Positions 33,842 to 42,140 of a DNA stretch of 64,000 nt are shown here, piece after piece. Made by a program: the position numbers and the translations under genes. Source of the stretch: Bacillota bacterium. Its GTDB lineage: Bacteria; Bacillota; Dethiobacteria; Dethiobacterales; Dethiobacteraceae. The notes under the pieces were generated by a model. It saw nothing but the letters and a program-made list of their open reading frames with translations. It ran no database searches and had not been told where the DNA came from. The DNA lies in contig JAAYMK010000050.1 of assembly GCA_012521405.1 (NCBI GenBank), positions 1 to 64,000 of the forward strand. The letters are read 5' to 3'. Every line of letters begins with the position of its first letter. Positions within the stretch are counted from its first letter, which is position 1.

Positions 33842-33886
33842 TCATTTCACCTCCTGTGATTAATGTAAAAAAATACAATATTTGAC

Positions 33887-33915
33887 AATAAAAAGAGCTG
33901 TGCGGGCACACAGCT
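33887..33915 (-). terminator. Terminator inside the rny leader
   Basis: On the minus strand AGCTGTG-TGCCCG-CACAGCT (complement of 33896-33915) is followed by CTTTTTATT. It lies between the rny promoter and the rny RBS. Its 5' arm can pair instead with the start of the leader. Confidence 0.75.
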
Positions 33916-34045
33916 ATAAAGAAGCACATATTGATCTTAACTGGGCAAATTATTGATTTATAGAAAAACCAGTAAAAGATATATGTTAAAGGCTCAAAAA
34001 AGCCGTACTTTCTTTATATGGCGACCCACACATTAGCTGTATCTG
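33887..34045 (-). ncRNA. Structured leader RNA upstream of rny (candidate riboswitch/attenuator or small RNA)
   Basis: From the predicted start near 34045 the RNA can form a closing helix P1 (complement of 34034-34042 with 33908-33916). P2 pairs 34010-34018 with 33915-33923 (9 bp). Inside lie a hairpin P3 (33991-34004, GGCT/AGCC) and a long interrupted stem P4 made of three 5-bp blocks (33969-33985 with 33927-33944). The 3' strand of P1 is also the 5' arm of the terminator, so the two are mutually exclusive. I recognise no known riboswitch class. Pairings were found by eye; no fold was computed. Confidence 0.5.
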
Positions 34046-34051
34046 CCTTAA

Positions 34052-34080
34052 ATTGTATCTATTTTACCGGCTGATGTCAA
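34052..34080 (-). promoter_or_regulatory. Promoter of the rny leader
   Basis: On the minus strand TTGACA (complement of 34075-34080), 17 bases, TACAAT (complement of 34052-34057): a strong sigma-A match, downstream of recX. Confidence 0.75.
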
Positions 34081-34131
34081 GGCAGCGGTTTAGTTTGCGC
34101 AAAGCGACTTAAAACTTTTCTGCAAACAATT

Positions 34132-34587
34132 TTATTTTAATTCATCAATGTTTTCCAGCACTTTTTGGGCGGTGGAAACGCTAAATCCTCTGGATCTCAG
34201 ACGGCGAAAAGCTTTTTCCCGGCTGTTTACTGTAGATTTAATTTGCGCCAAAAAAAGTTGCGCCAGTTCTGTTTCTTTGTCGCCTGTAAAAACGGTTTGC
34301 AGCTCCTCTTCAATGATTTCTCTTTCCACCCCGAGGCGTAACAGGGAAGCACGCAGCCAAAGCGGACCGTACGGTTTTCCGCGTAAGCGAAAATCAATGT
34401 AATCACGGGTGAATTGCCGGTCGTTGAGGTAGCCTTTGTTTTTTAGTTCTGCCACCACCTTCTCTACTACTTCGCCAGTAAACTGTCTGTGGAGTAAAGC
34501 ATCCCGCATTTGTTTTTCCGTGCGTGCGCGACGGGCCAAAATGCGGTAAGCAAACGCCAGTCCTTTTTCCAGGGAATTACTGCTCAT
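34132..34587 (-). CDS. recX: RecA-regulatory protein RecX
   Basis: Small helical protein that binds RecA filaments and tunes recombination. The 151-residue product has the three-helix repeat layout of RecX ([53 protein letters not shown]). The ATG at 34587 overlaps the last codons of recA, so translation is coupled; an in-frame ATG at 34605 is an alternative. It shares the SOS-controlled recA transcript. Confidence 0.92.
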   Translation of the reverse strand: MSSNSLEKGLAFAYRILARRARTEKQMRDALLHRQFTGEVVEKVVAELKNKGYLNDRQFTRDYIDFRLRGKPYGPLWLRASLLRLGVEREIIEEELQTVFTGDKETELAQLFLAQIKSTVNSREKAFRRLRSRGFSVSTAQKVLENIDELK

Positions 34588-35611
34588 TTTCTTTAGCTGC
34601 TGCATTTTCCGGTGAGCTGATCAGGGGAAGGCCGTAAGCTTCCCGGATTTTTTGTTCAAGATTGGCGGCAATATCAGCATTTTCCTTTAAAAATTGGCGT
34701 GCATTTTCTTTACCCTGTCCTAAGCGGATATCACCGTAAGAATACCAGGCACCGCTTTTTTGGATTAAATCAAGTTCAACACCATAATCCAAAAGCGTTC
34801 CTTCACGGGAAATGCCTTCACCATACACTATATCAAAGTCCACCTGTTTAAAGGGTGGGGCTACTTTATTTTTCACGATTTTTGCGCGTGTGCGGTTGCC
34901 GACGGCATCTGTTCCCTGTTTAAGTGTTTCTATGCGGCGGACGTCTATACGGATGGTGGCATAAAACTTTAAAGCACGTCCCCCGGGCGTAACTTCCGGG
35001 TTACCAAATAAAACACCTACTTTTTCCCGAATCTGATTAATAAATATGGCAATGGTATTTGATTTGGCAATGGCGCCGGATAGTTTACGCAACGCCTGAG
35101 ACATTAAACGCGCTTGCAAACCCACATGGCTGTCGCCCATTTCCCCTTCAATTTCCGCCTTGGGCACCAGAGCGGCCACCGAGTCAATGACTAACACATC
35201 AATGGCTCCACTGCGGACTAGTGCTTCGGCAATTTCCAGTGCTTGTTCACCCGTATCAGGCTGGCTCACCAACAGTTCATCGGTATTTACGCCCAGCTTT
35301 TTGGCATAAACCGGATCTAAAGCATGTTCAGCATCAATGAAGGCTGCATAGCCGCCCAGTTTTTGGGCTTCGGCAATGGCATGCAGCGCTACGGTAGTTT
35401 TACCGGAAGATTCCGGCCCATAGATTTCCACAATTCGGCCACGTGGGTAACCGCCTACGCCCAAAGCAATGTCTAATGCCAGTGATCCGGAAGGAATCAC
35501 GGATAAGTTAAGTCTGCTGGTATCATCGCCCAGTTTCATTATAGAGCCTTTGCCAAACTGCCTTTCAATTTGCAGTAAAGCCATCTCTAAAGCTTTTTGC
35601 TTTTCTTTCAT
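34577..35611 (-). CDS. recA: Recombinase RecA
   Basis: Forms filaments on single-stranded DNA, drives strand exchange and triggers LexA self-cleavage. The 344-residue protein has Walker [10 protein letters not shown] (about 65), the MAW-like region, Walker [11 protein letters not shown] (about 140) and loop L2 region [14 protein letters not shown] (about 215). Start is the ATG at 35611 behind GGAGG; a TTG six codons upstream would place the start inside the SOS box and is rejected. Followed by recX with overlapping ends. Confidence 0.97.
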   Translation of the reverse strand: MKEKQKALEMALLQIERQFGKGSIMKLGDDTSRLNLSVIPSGSLALDIALGVGGYPRGRIVEIYGPESSGKTTVALHAIAEAQKLGGYAAFIDAEHALDPVYAKKLGVNTDELLVSQPDTGEQALEIAEALVRSGAIDVLVIDSVAALVPKAEIEGEMGDSHVGLQARLMSQALRKLSGAIAKSNTIAIFINQIREKVGVLFGNPEVTPGGRALKFYATIRIDVRRIETLKQGTDAVGNRTRAKIVKNKVAPPFKQVDFDIVYGEGISREGTLLDYGVELDLIQKSGAWYSYGDIRLGQGKENARQFLKENADIAANLEQKIREAYGLPLISSPENAAAKENEQ

Positions 35612-35626
35612 TATAGTTACCTCCGC

Positions 35627-35640
35627 CAAACATTTGTTCC
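35627..35640. promoter_or_regulatory. SOS box upstream of recA, GGAACAAATGTTTG (minus strand)
   Basis: Strong match to the LexA operator with GGAAC in place of CGAAC, 15 bases upstream of the recA start codon. Confidence 0.75.
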
Positions 35641-35688
35641 CCTCTTATGTTCTTCCTTGGGCAGAGTAATTCCTGCCGCAAACACAGA

Positions 35689-36231
35689 TTATGAGAAAAA
35701 AAATTCTCTGATTTTGGTGTAAATTGGCCCTTGGGGTGTTAACTCACTTTGGAAACAGCAAAACTTGGTGGCAAGATATGAAGCTAGAGCATAATCCTCC
35801 TGTTGCTGCAAAAACCGTTTTAAATTGACTTTCCTTCCCGAGCGTATCCTGCCAATGGTAAGATGGGGTACAAAAGATTTTTGTTTTTTGCCTTTGGTAA
35901 CGGCAAGCATTTTTGCTAAAGTGGTTATTTCCGCCTTGCCTTCATCAATGCCCAGCCATAACACTTGCGGGCGCCACACATTAGGGAAGGCCCCCATTCC
36001 CCTTATGCCTATTTTAAAGGGTTGCAGCTGGGCGGCGACATTCTCCGCGCGTTCTAGTAAAATCTGCAATTTTGCTTCTTCCACTTCCCCGGCAAAATAG
36101 AGTGTAATATGTAAATTGTTTTTCTCCACCCATTTAATGTCGCCGGTGTTTACCGGTACTTCTTGTTGTAATTGTGTAATTTGCCGGCGTAAATTGTCCG
36201 GCACTTCCAGCGCAAAAAAAATTCTCGCCAC
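35689..36231 (-). CDS. thpR: RNA 2',3'-cyclic phosphodiesterase (2H family)
   Basis: Hydrolyses 2',3'-cyclic phosphate ends, formerly called 2'-5' RNA ligase. The 180-residue protein has the two catalytic H-x-T motifs HITL (about 41) and HLTI (about 123) and the family opening RIFFALEVPD. GTG start, eight bases after AGGAG. It lies upstream of recA in the same direction; the recA promoter may be in its 3' end. Confidence 0.93.
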   Translation of the reverse strand: MARIFFALEVPDNLRRQITQLQQEVPVNTGDIKWVEKNNLHITLYFAGEVEEAKLQILLERAENVAAQLQPFKIGIRGMGAFPNVWRPQVLWLGIDEGKAEITTLAKMLAVTKGKKQKSFVPHLTIGRIRSGRKVNLKRFLQQQEDYALASYLATKFCCFQSELTPQGPIYTKIREFFFS

Positions 36232-36324
36232 CGAAAACGCTCCTTTGAGATTTTTTTAGGCAAATAAAAAGAACGTACCAGGACAAGAATAAGCCCCGGT
36301 TGCATGTATATTTATTGCTGATTA

Positions 36325-36350
36325 ACAAAAAATCCTGCTGTGCAGGATTT
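36325..36350 (-). terminator. Terminator of the membrane phosphoesterase gene
   Basis: The stem AAATCCTGC / GCAGGATTT with a TGT loop ends at the stop codon; six T follow on the minus strand. Confidence 0.75.
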
Positions 36351-37811
36351 TCAAAATGCATTATTTTCGCTTTTCTCCTGTTCACCCTCATTTTCCGGTA
36401 AGTTTTCAGCACTAACCGTTCCCAATAAGCGCCTTTCCAGGGAAAAACCGCTTTTAGACTGGAAAACATGGATAATATCGGCTGCTTTCAGGAATAAATT
36501 GCCTTCTTCCTGTCTGGCGAAATGCAATAAAACTAAAGAGTAAGGTGTTTCGCGGCCCGCCTGTAGGCCGCGGATGCCGGCAGCACCTGTGGTGCCGGCA
36601 TTAATGACCACAGTTTCACCATGTTGTTCTAGGGAAAACTGGTGTGTATGTCCGGTGAGAATCAACGGTACTTTATGCAAAAAATGCCGGGCAATGCGAG
36701 GATGGTGCACAGCAATGAGGTGGGGTGGTAGCTGTGCTTTATTTATAATCTCTTGCAGGCGCAGTGCATAGGCAGCCAACACTGTGTCTGCCGCCACCAC
36801 CATGCTGGGACCGCTTGCTGCAGGATCGGCAATACCGGCAATGCGCAGACCTAAAATTTCCAATACTCCTTCTTCCAGCACATGGACATTAGGTATACTT
36901 CTCAGACGCGCAATGGCATTGGGGGCGTCATGGTTGCCGGGTACAAAAACATAAGGAATACCGAATGCTTCAATGGGAGCGGCTAAACCTGCTTCTATGT
37001 CTGTACCAAAGTCGGTGATATCGCCGGTGTCAATAACCATGTGCACCCCAAAAGTTTCAATGACTTGACGTACAAAATCCATGCCGGCAGGGTTATTGTG
37101 TAAATCAGAAATATGGGCGACTTTTAAATCCCCCTCCAATGTGCCTAGAGGTTGCAAGCGTTCCACTTGCGTAAATAAATTGTTAATGCTGCCGGCCACC
37201 AGTTCCAATTGTTCACCTAAATTTTTGACATGCAATAACACATCTTCAAGGAGACCAAACATCCAGGGGGCAGCCGCCAAAATCCCTTCAAACTCCGGAT
37301 TCATAAAAGCCAGTGGTTGAAAGGTAGCATAACTTACCAGCAACAAGCACCCCAAAAGGAAAACTCCGGCTAAAGCCGCGGCCATAAGCCGCTTACGATC
37401 CCGTTCACCGAATAAATAGGGACCGGCAAAACCGCCAATAAATGCCAGCCATAAAAGACGCAAGAGAAAAATTTTTGCTTCCCGTTTGGCGAGGGCCTGT
37501 AAGTTATTTAAGTAGGCGGTATCGCCTGTCTGGGATAAAACTTTCTCCAATTGTTGTAAGTTAATATTGGTGAGGCGTACAGATAGCATTAAGGGGGGCA
37601 AGTGGGTTTTAGCCCGCACCAGCCCCAAAGGTGGAAATTCAAGTTGTGTGCAACCTTGATCAAAAATTTTAATTCTTAATTCAAGCTGAAAGGCTTCAAG
37701 TACAGTGGTATAGCTGCCAAACAAACTGACAAAAACAAGCATGCCAATGAGGGCAAGCAGAAATAATTTTACATTTTGTCGCCGCTGTATTTTGACCAAG
37801 CCATCACCCAA
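36351..37811 (-). CDS. Membrane-anchored metallophosphoesterase
   Basis: A 486-residue protein with a predicted N-terminal membrane helix (about 15-36), an outer loop, two more helices (about 115-165) and a calcineurin-like phosphoesterase domain (about 235-420). Metal motifs are HISDLHNNP, DTGDITD, PGNHDAP, AVHHPRIA and LTGHTHQF. An acidic tail ends the protein. The substrate is unknown; YkuE/YmdB-like relatives act on cyclic nucleotides or lipid phosphates. TTG start overlapping the cinA stop by eight bases (a second TTG 12 bases on is possible), so it belongs to the cinA transcript. Confidence 0.82.
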   Translation of the reverse strand: MGDGLVKIQRRQNVKLFLLALIGMLVFVSLFGSYTTVLEAFQLELRIKIFDQGCTQLEFPPLGLVRAKTHLPPLMLSVRLTNINLQQLEKVLSQTGDTAYLNNLQALAKREAKIFLLRLLWLAFIGGFAGPYLFGERDRKRLMAAALAGVFLLGCLLLVSYATFQPLAFMNPEFEGILAAAPWMFGLLEDVLLHVKNLGEQLELVAGSINNLFTQVERLQPLGTLEGDLKVAHISDLHNNPAGMDFVRQVIETFGVHMVIDTGDITDFGTDIEAGLAAPIEAFGIPYVFVPGNHDAPNAIARLRSIPNVHVLEEGVLEILGLRIAGIADPAASGPSMVVAADTVLAAYALRLQEIINKAQLPPHLIAVHHPRIARHFLHKVPLILTGHTHQFSLEQHGETVVINAGTTGAAGIRGLQAGRETPYSLVLLHFARQEEGNLFLKAADIIHVFQSKSGFSLERRLLGTVSAENLPENEGEQEKSENNAF

Positions 37812-39045
37812 GATTATGTTCTAAAAGATACAGGCGCAGCATGTTTAATGCACTAATAACTGCCCGTTCTTTTATATTTTCCCTTGTTCCCAGGAAATTA
37901 AACTTGTGACATTTAACCTGGCTGGGTGTGGCTAGAGCAATATAAACCAAGCCTACAGGTTTTTCTTCCGTACCTCCGGTGGGGCCCGCAATGCCGGTGA
38001 TGCCGATACCAAAATCAGTATGGGCAATTTGCCTTACATTGTTGGCCATTGCTTTGGCCACCGACTCGGAAACTGCACCTTCTGCTGCCAAAAGTGCTTC
38101 CGCAATATGTAATTGGGAAACTTTGGCCTGGTTGCTGTAAGTGACAAGGCCCAAATGGAAGTAATCAGAACTCCCGGGTATATTGGTCAAAATATGTGCC
38201 AACAGGCCCCCCGTACAGGATTCGGCCACAGCTACGGTACGTTTTTGGGCAAAAAGAAGTTTGGCCACCACATCCACCATTGTTTCTTCATCCCGGGCGA
38301 AAATGCTGTTGCCAAGCCTTGCCTGTAGTTTCCGGTCAAGTTCATCCAGCAACTGTAAACACTCTTCTTTGTTTTTGCCTTTGGCTGTCAGCCGTAAGTG
38401 AACTTCATTGAGCTTGGCCAAGGGGGCAATGGTGGGATTAGTTTGGTTCTGCACAAGATCACTAATGGCATCTTCAGTGGCAGCTTCCCCTATCCCCGTA
38501 ATTTTCAAAACCCGCGAGAGTAAAATACTTCCTGTTTTGGGAAGGCGCGGCAATACTTCTTCCATAAACATAGGTTCCAATTCCCGTGGCGGCCCCGGTA
38601 GCATCACAATTATTTTTCCCTGGTGTTCAAGCCAAACACCCGGAGCGGTGCCATAGGCGTTAGGGAGCAGTTCTCCTCCCTTTGGCACCAGGGCTTGTTT
38701 TAAATTATTGCTGGTCATTTTTGCTCCGGGGCGACTAAACATTTTTTCCATTTGCTTCTGCCAGGCGGTATCCATTTCCAAAGGTAAAGCCAACACTTTG
38801 GCCAGAGTCTCTTTAGTTAAATCGTCCATGGTAGGTCCGAGACCCCCGGAGGTAATAATAATATCTGCCCTATCTAAAGCTGTCCGTAGAGCTGCTTCCA
38901 CTCGAGCCGGATTATCACCCACTACGGTATGCCAATAGACATCAATGCCTTTTTCCGCCAGTTTTTCTGATAAGAAACGGGCATTAGTATTAGTAATTTG
39001 TCCCAAAAGCAATTCCGTGCCGGTTGCAATAATTTCCGCTTTCAT
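37804..39045 (-). CDS. cinA: CinA: competence/damage-inducible protein, NMN amidohydrolase
   Basis: A 413-residue two-domain protein. The N-terminal MoCF-like domain (IIATGTELLLGQITNTNA, then TSGGLGPTMDDLT at about 65) acts on ADP-ribose and related pyrophosphates. The C-terminal domain (about 255-410, VAVAESCTGGLLAHILTNIPG) deamidates nicotinamide mononucleotide to recycle NAD. ATG behind GAGAGGGAG. In Firmicutes cinA usually sits just upstream of recA; here a phosphoesterase and thpR lie between. Confidence 0.95.
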   Translation of the reverse strand: MKAEIIATGTELLLGQITNTNARFLSEKLAEKGIDVYWHTVVGDNPARVEAALRTALDRADIIITSGGLGPTMDDLTKETLAKVLALPLEMDTAWQKQMEKMFSRPGAKMTSNNLKQALVPKGGELLPNAYGTAPGVWLEHQGKIIVMLPGPPRELEPMFMEEVLPRLPKTGSILLSRVLKITGIGEAATEDAISDLVQNQTNPTIAPLAKLNEVHLRLTAKGKNKEECLQLLDELDRKLQARLGNSIFARDEETMVDVVAKLLFAQKRTVAVAESCTGGLLAHILTNIPGSSDYFHLGLVTYSNQAKVSQLHIAEALLAAEGAVSESVAKAMANNVRQIAHTDFGIGITGIAGPTGGTEEKPVGLVYIALATPSQVKCHKFNFLGTRENIKERAVISALNMLRLYLLEHNLG

Positions 39046-39060
39046 TTTCTCCCTCTCTTC

Positions 39061-40161
39061 TTAACGAATTGCTTTTTCAATAGTACCTCCACCAACCACA
39101 TCTTCATCCTGGTAAAACACCACGGCCTGACCCGGTGTAACGGCCCTTTCCGGTTTGGCAAACTCCAGGTGTACCTTTCCATCCGGCAGTGGTGACAACA
39201 GAGCATCCACTTCTTTGGCATGGTAACGTACTTTAGCCTTGACTGTCATTGGTTCATGCAACTTATCGATAAGAATAAAATTAACGTCGTCGGCAATGAG
39301 CCCCTGGGCATAAACGTCTTTATTATCACCAACAATTAAAGCATTTCTTTCCACGTCAAGCTCCACCACATACATGGGTTTGCCTACCGCTATGCCAAGG
39401 CCTTTGCGTTGTCCCACCGTGTAATTAATTAAACCCTGATGCGTGCCTAAACGGTTGCCGTCAACATCTAGAATGGGACCGGGAGGTGACTCCACCTGCG
39501 CTTCTTCACGTAAAAAACGTTTGTAATCATCATCAGGAATAAAACAGATTTCCTGACTGTCCGGCTTATCTGCAACCGCCAGCCCATATTTGGCTGCCAG
39601 TTTCCTGACTTCAGTTTTTAAAAGTCCCCCCAGGGGGAAGAGCGTATGGGCAAGCTGTTCCTGGGTCAAATTGTAAAGAGTATAAGACTGGTCTTTTGCC
39701 CTGTCCACAGCTTTTTGTAGGCGGTATCTTTTTTTGTCAGTGTCGTAAAAAACACGGGCGTAATGACCGGTGGCAACATAATCTGCTTCCAGTTCTAAAG
39801 CTTTGCGTAAAAATAATTCAAACTTTAAATAGCGATTGCAGGCAATACACGGATTTGGTGTACGACCCTGACGGTACTCTGCAATGAAATAATCAACAAC
39901 TTTTAGCCGGAAAACATCTTTAAAGTTGAGGACATAAAAAGGAATATCGAATTTATCCGCGACGCGACGGGCATCATCCACTGCAGCTAAAGAACAACAA
40001 CCGCGGCCGGAATAGTTTGCTTCATCTTCGAAGCTTTCCGGCACCCACAGGCGCATGGTGGCACCAATGGTCTCATAACCCTGTTCTTTTAACAAAACTG
40101 CTGCCAAGGAGCTATCAACACCGCCGCTCATGGCAACTAAAACTTTTTTTTTAGTCAGCAC
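39061..40161 (-). CDS. mnmA: tRNA-specific 2-thiouridylase MnmA
   Basis: Thiolates U34 of Lys, Glu and Gln tRNAs using sulfur from a cysteine desulfurase. The 366-residue protein has the PP-loop VAMSGGVDSS, the first catalytic Cys in TPNPCIACNRYLKF (about 103) and the second in SQEICFIPDDDY (about 203), then two beta-barrel domains. The GTG at 40161 has GGAGG five bases upstream; a GTG two codons earlier is too close to it. It overlaps the end of the YigZ gene. Confidence 0.95.
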   Translation of the reverse strand: MLTKKKVLVAMSGGVDSSLAAVLLKEQGYETIGATMRLWVPESFEDEANYSGRGCCSLAAVDDARRVADKFDIPFYVLNFKDVFRLKVVDYFIAEYRQGRTPNPCIACNRYLKFELFLRKALELEADYVATGHYARVFYDTDKKRYRLQKAVDRAKDQSYTLYNLTQEQLAHTLFPLGGLLKTEVRKLAAKYGLAVADKPDSQEICFIPDDDYKRFLREEAQVESPPGPILDVDGNRLGTHQGLINYTVGQRKGLGIAVGKPMYVVELDVERNALIVGDNKDVYAQGLIADDVNFILIDKLHEPMTVKAKVRYHAKEVDALLSPLPDGKVHLEFAKPERAVTPGQAVVFYQDEDVVGGGTIEKAIR

Positions 40162-40801
40162 CGTCACCTCCCTGCAAAATGTCTTTTTTAGTATGTCCCA
40201 AAATCTCTGCCTTCCCTCGTGTATTTTCCGTAATTTGCGCTATCAAAGCTTCCCGGGCACTAACAGGCACCAGGCAAATGACATTTACTCCCTTGGCTTC
40301 ATATTCAACGTCCACAACTTTCCCGCGGAAGGAAGGAATATCTTTTAGTACTGTACCCAACCATTCATAAGGTACCCGGATCTGCAGTTTAAATTTAAAA
40401 ATTTCTTTTTTGCGTCCCGCTTCTTTCAAGCCGGCTTCTGCACAAGCCCGGTAAGCACGAATTAAACCGCCAATACCTAATTTCACACCACCAAAATACC
40501 GGGTGCCCACAATTGTTACATTGGTTAGGCCTGCGTGCTCTATGGTTTGCAACATAGGCGGCCCGGCGGTTCCTGCCGGTTCCGCATCATCGCTTTGCCT
40601 GGTAATGGCCATATCACCTAGACCGATTTTATAGGCATAGGCATTATGGGTAGCATCGTGAAACTCTTTCGCTACCTGTGCAATAAAAGCTTTTGCCTCT
40701 TCTTCCGTATCAGTGCGGGCGACGCTGGCAATAAAGCGACAGGCACCTACCGGGATTTTGACGCGTACATTCCGGGCAACTGTGATCAAGGAATCATTCA
40801 C
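40151..40801 (-). CDS. YigZ/IMPACT family protein
   Basis: A 216-residue protein with the UPF0029 N-terminal domain (about 15-130: FIASVARTDTEEEAKAFI, DDAEPAGTAGPPML, VGTRYFGGVKLGIGGLIRAY) and the DUF1949 C-terminal domain. The role is not settled; IMPACT relatives in eukaryotes modulate translation control. The GTG at 40801 is preferred because GGGAAGG lies nine bases upstream; ATGs at 40807 and 40810 sit on top of that site. It overlaps the end of rarA and the start of mnmA. Confidence 0.88.
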   Translation of the reverse strand: MNDSLITVARNVRVKIPVGACRFIASVARTDTEEEAKAFIAQVAKEFHDATHNAYAYKIGLGDMAITRQSDDAEPAGTAGPPMLQTIEHAGLTNVTIVGTRYFGGVKLGIGGLIRAYRACAEAGLKEAGRKKEIFKFKLQIRVPYEWLGTVLKDIPSFRGKVVDVEYEAKGVNVICLVPVSAREALIAQITENTRGKAEILGHTKKDILQGGDGAD

Positions 40802-42131
40802 CGGCATCATCCTTCCCGCGCAGCTTCTCCCACTGCTCCATACGTTTTTTAATAGAAACTTCATAACCGTTGCCACTGGGACGATATAAATTGGGTCGCT
40901 TCATGCCTTCCGGCAGATAATTTTGTTTGACAAAATGGCCGTGGAAATCATGGGGATAAAGATAACCCTTCCCATGCCCCATAGCTTTTGCCCCTTTATA
41001 ACTTGCATCGCGCAAGTGCACCGGTACCCGGTCTCCCGGTCTTTTTTTTACTAAAGCCAGCGCTTCCTCAATTCCTACATAAGCGGCATTACTTTTGGGA
41101 GCGGTGGCTAGATAAGTTGTTGCTTGTGCCAAAGGAATCCTTCCTTCCGGCATGCCGATCATCTGGACGGCTTGTGCGGCACTGACAGCCATCAGTAATC
41201 CGTGCGGATCAGCATTGCCGATATCCTCGGAGGCCAAGATAATAAGGCGCCTGGCGATAAAAAGAGGATCTTCGCCTGCTTCCAGCATGCGTGCCAGCCA
41301 ATATAAAGCAGCATCGGGATCTGAACCGCGGATGGATTTAATAAAGGCAGAAATAACGTCATAATGGCTGTCACCGTCTTTATCGTAGACAACAAAGCGG
41401 CGCTGCACTGCTTCCTCGGCCAGGGCAAGATCAATTACTTTTTCTCCCGAATCGTTGACTGGAGCCAGGGCCGCCGCCAATTCCAGGGCGTTCAAAGCAG
41501 CCCTGGCATCACCATTGGCCATTTCCGCCAGATGGGTCAATGCTTCCCCGGTGATCTGTACATTTTGCAAATTGGCCACTGGAGCTTGCAAAGCATTAAG
41601 CAGCAAGGTGGTGATATCTTGCTGCGACAACGGCTCAAAGGGAAAAATACGCATCCGTGATAAAAGGGGCGCGTTCACAGAAAAATACGGATTTTCCGTG
41701 GTGGCGCCGATTAAAACCACAATCCCTTTTTCTACGGCGGGCAAAAGGGCATCCTGCTGGGCTTTGTTGAAGCGGTGGATTTCATCAATAAAGAGTATGG
41801 TTCTTTTACCGTCACTTGCCAGACGCTGCCTTGCTGCTTCAATTTTTTGACGTAGTTCGGTGACGCTGGAGGAGACGGCATTTACACGGACAAAGGCTGC
41901 CTTTGTTTCTGCGGCAATAATTTCCGCCAGGGTTGTTTTTCCTGTTCCCGGCGGACCGTAAAATAGCAGGGACAGCAGCATGTCATTTTCCACTAAACGT
42001 CTCAGGGGCTTTCCCTCGCCCACCAGATGTTTTTGGCCTACAAAATCGTCCAAGCTTTTAGGGCGTAACCTATAGGCCAAAGGTCCATATTTATTTAATT
42101 CTTCTTCGGCGTGAAAGGAAAAAATATCCAT
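40794..42131 (-). CDS. rarA: Replication-associated recombination protein RarA (MgsA)
   Basis: AAA+ clamp-loader-like ATPase acting at stalled replication forks. The 445-residue protein has RPKSLDDFVGQKHL, Walker A GPPGTGKTT (about 60), [10 protein letters not shown] (about 113), sensor 1 GATTENPYFSVN and the C-terminal tetramerisation domain (about 260-430). Start ATG at 42131 behind GGGTGA, with a TTG one codon earlier as an alternative. It overlaps the YigZ gene. Confidence 0.95.
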   Translation of the reverse strand: MDIFSFHAEEELNKYGPLAYRLRPKSLDDFVGQKHLVGEGKPLRRLVENDMLLSLLFYGPPGTGKTTLAEIIAAETKAAFVRVNAVSSSVTELRQKIEAARQRLASDGKRTILFIDEIHRFNKAQQDALLPAVEKGIVVLIGATTENPYFSVNAPLLSRMRIFPFEPLSQQDITTLLLNALQAPVANLQNVQITGEALTHLAEMANGDARAALNALELAAALAPVNDSGEKVIDLALAEEAVQRRFVVYDKDGDSHYDVISAFIKSIRGSDPDAALYWLARMLEAGEDPLFIARRLIILASEDIGNADPHGLLMAVSAAQAVQMIGMPEGRIPLAQATTYLATAPKSNAAYVGIEEALALVKKRPGDRVPVHLRDASYKGAKAMGHGKGYLYPHDFHGHFVKQNYLPEGMKRPNLYRPSGNGYEVSIKKRMEQWEKLRGKDDAGE

Positions 42132-42140
42132 CAATACTAA

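Noticed and set aside
33887-34045. 6S RNA as an explanation for the rny leader
   Set aside because: The promoter, length and terminator would fit, but the predicted fold is a three-way junction with a terminator sharing a helix strand, not one long stem with a central bubble.
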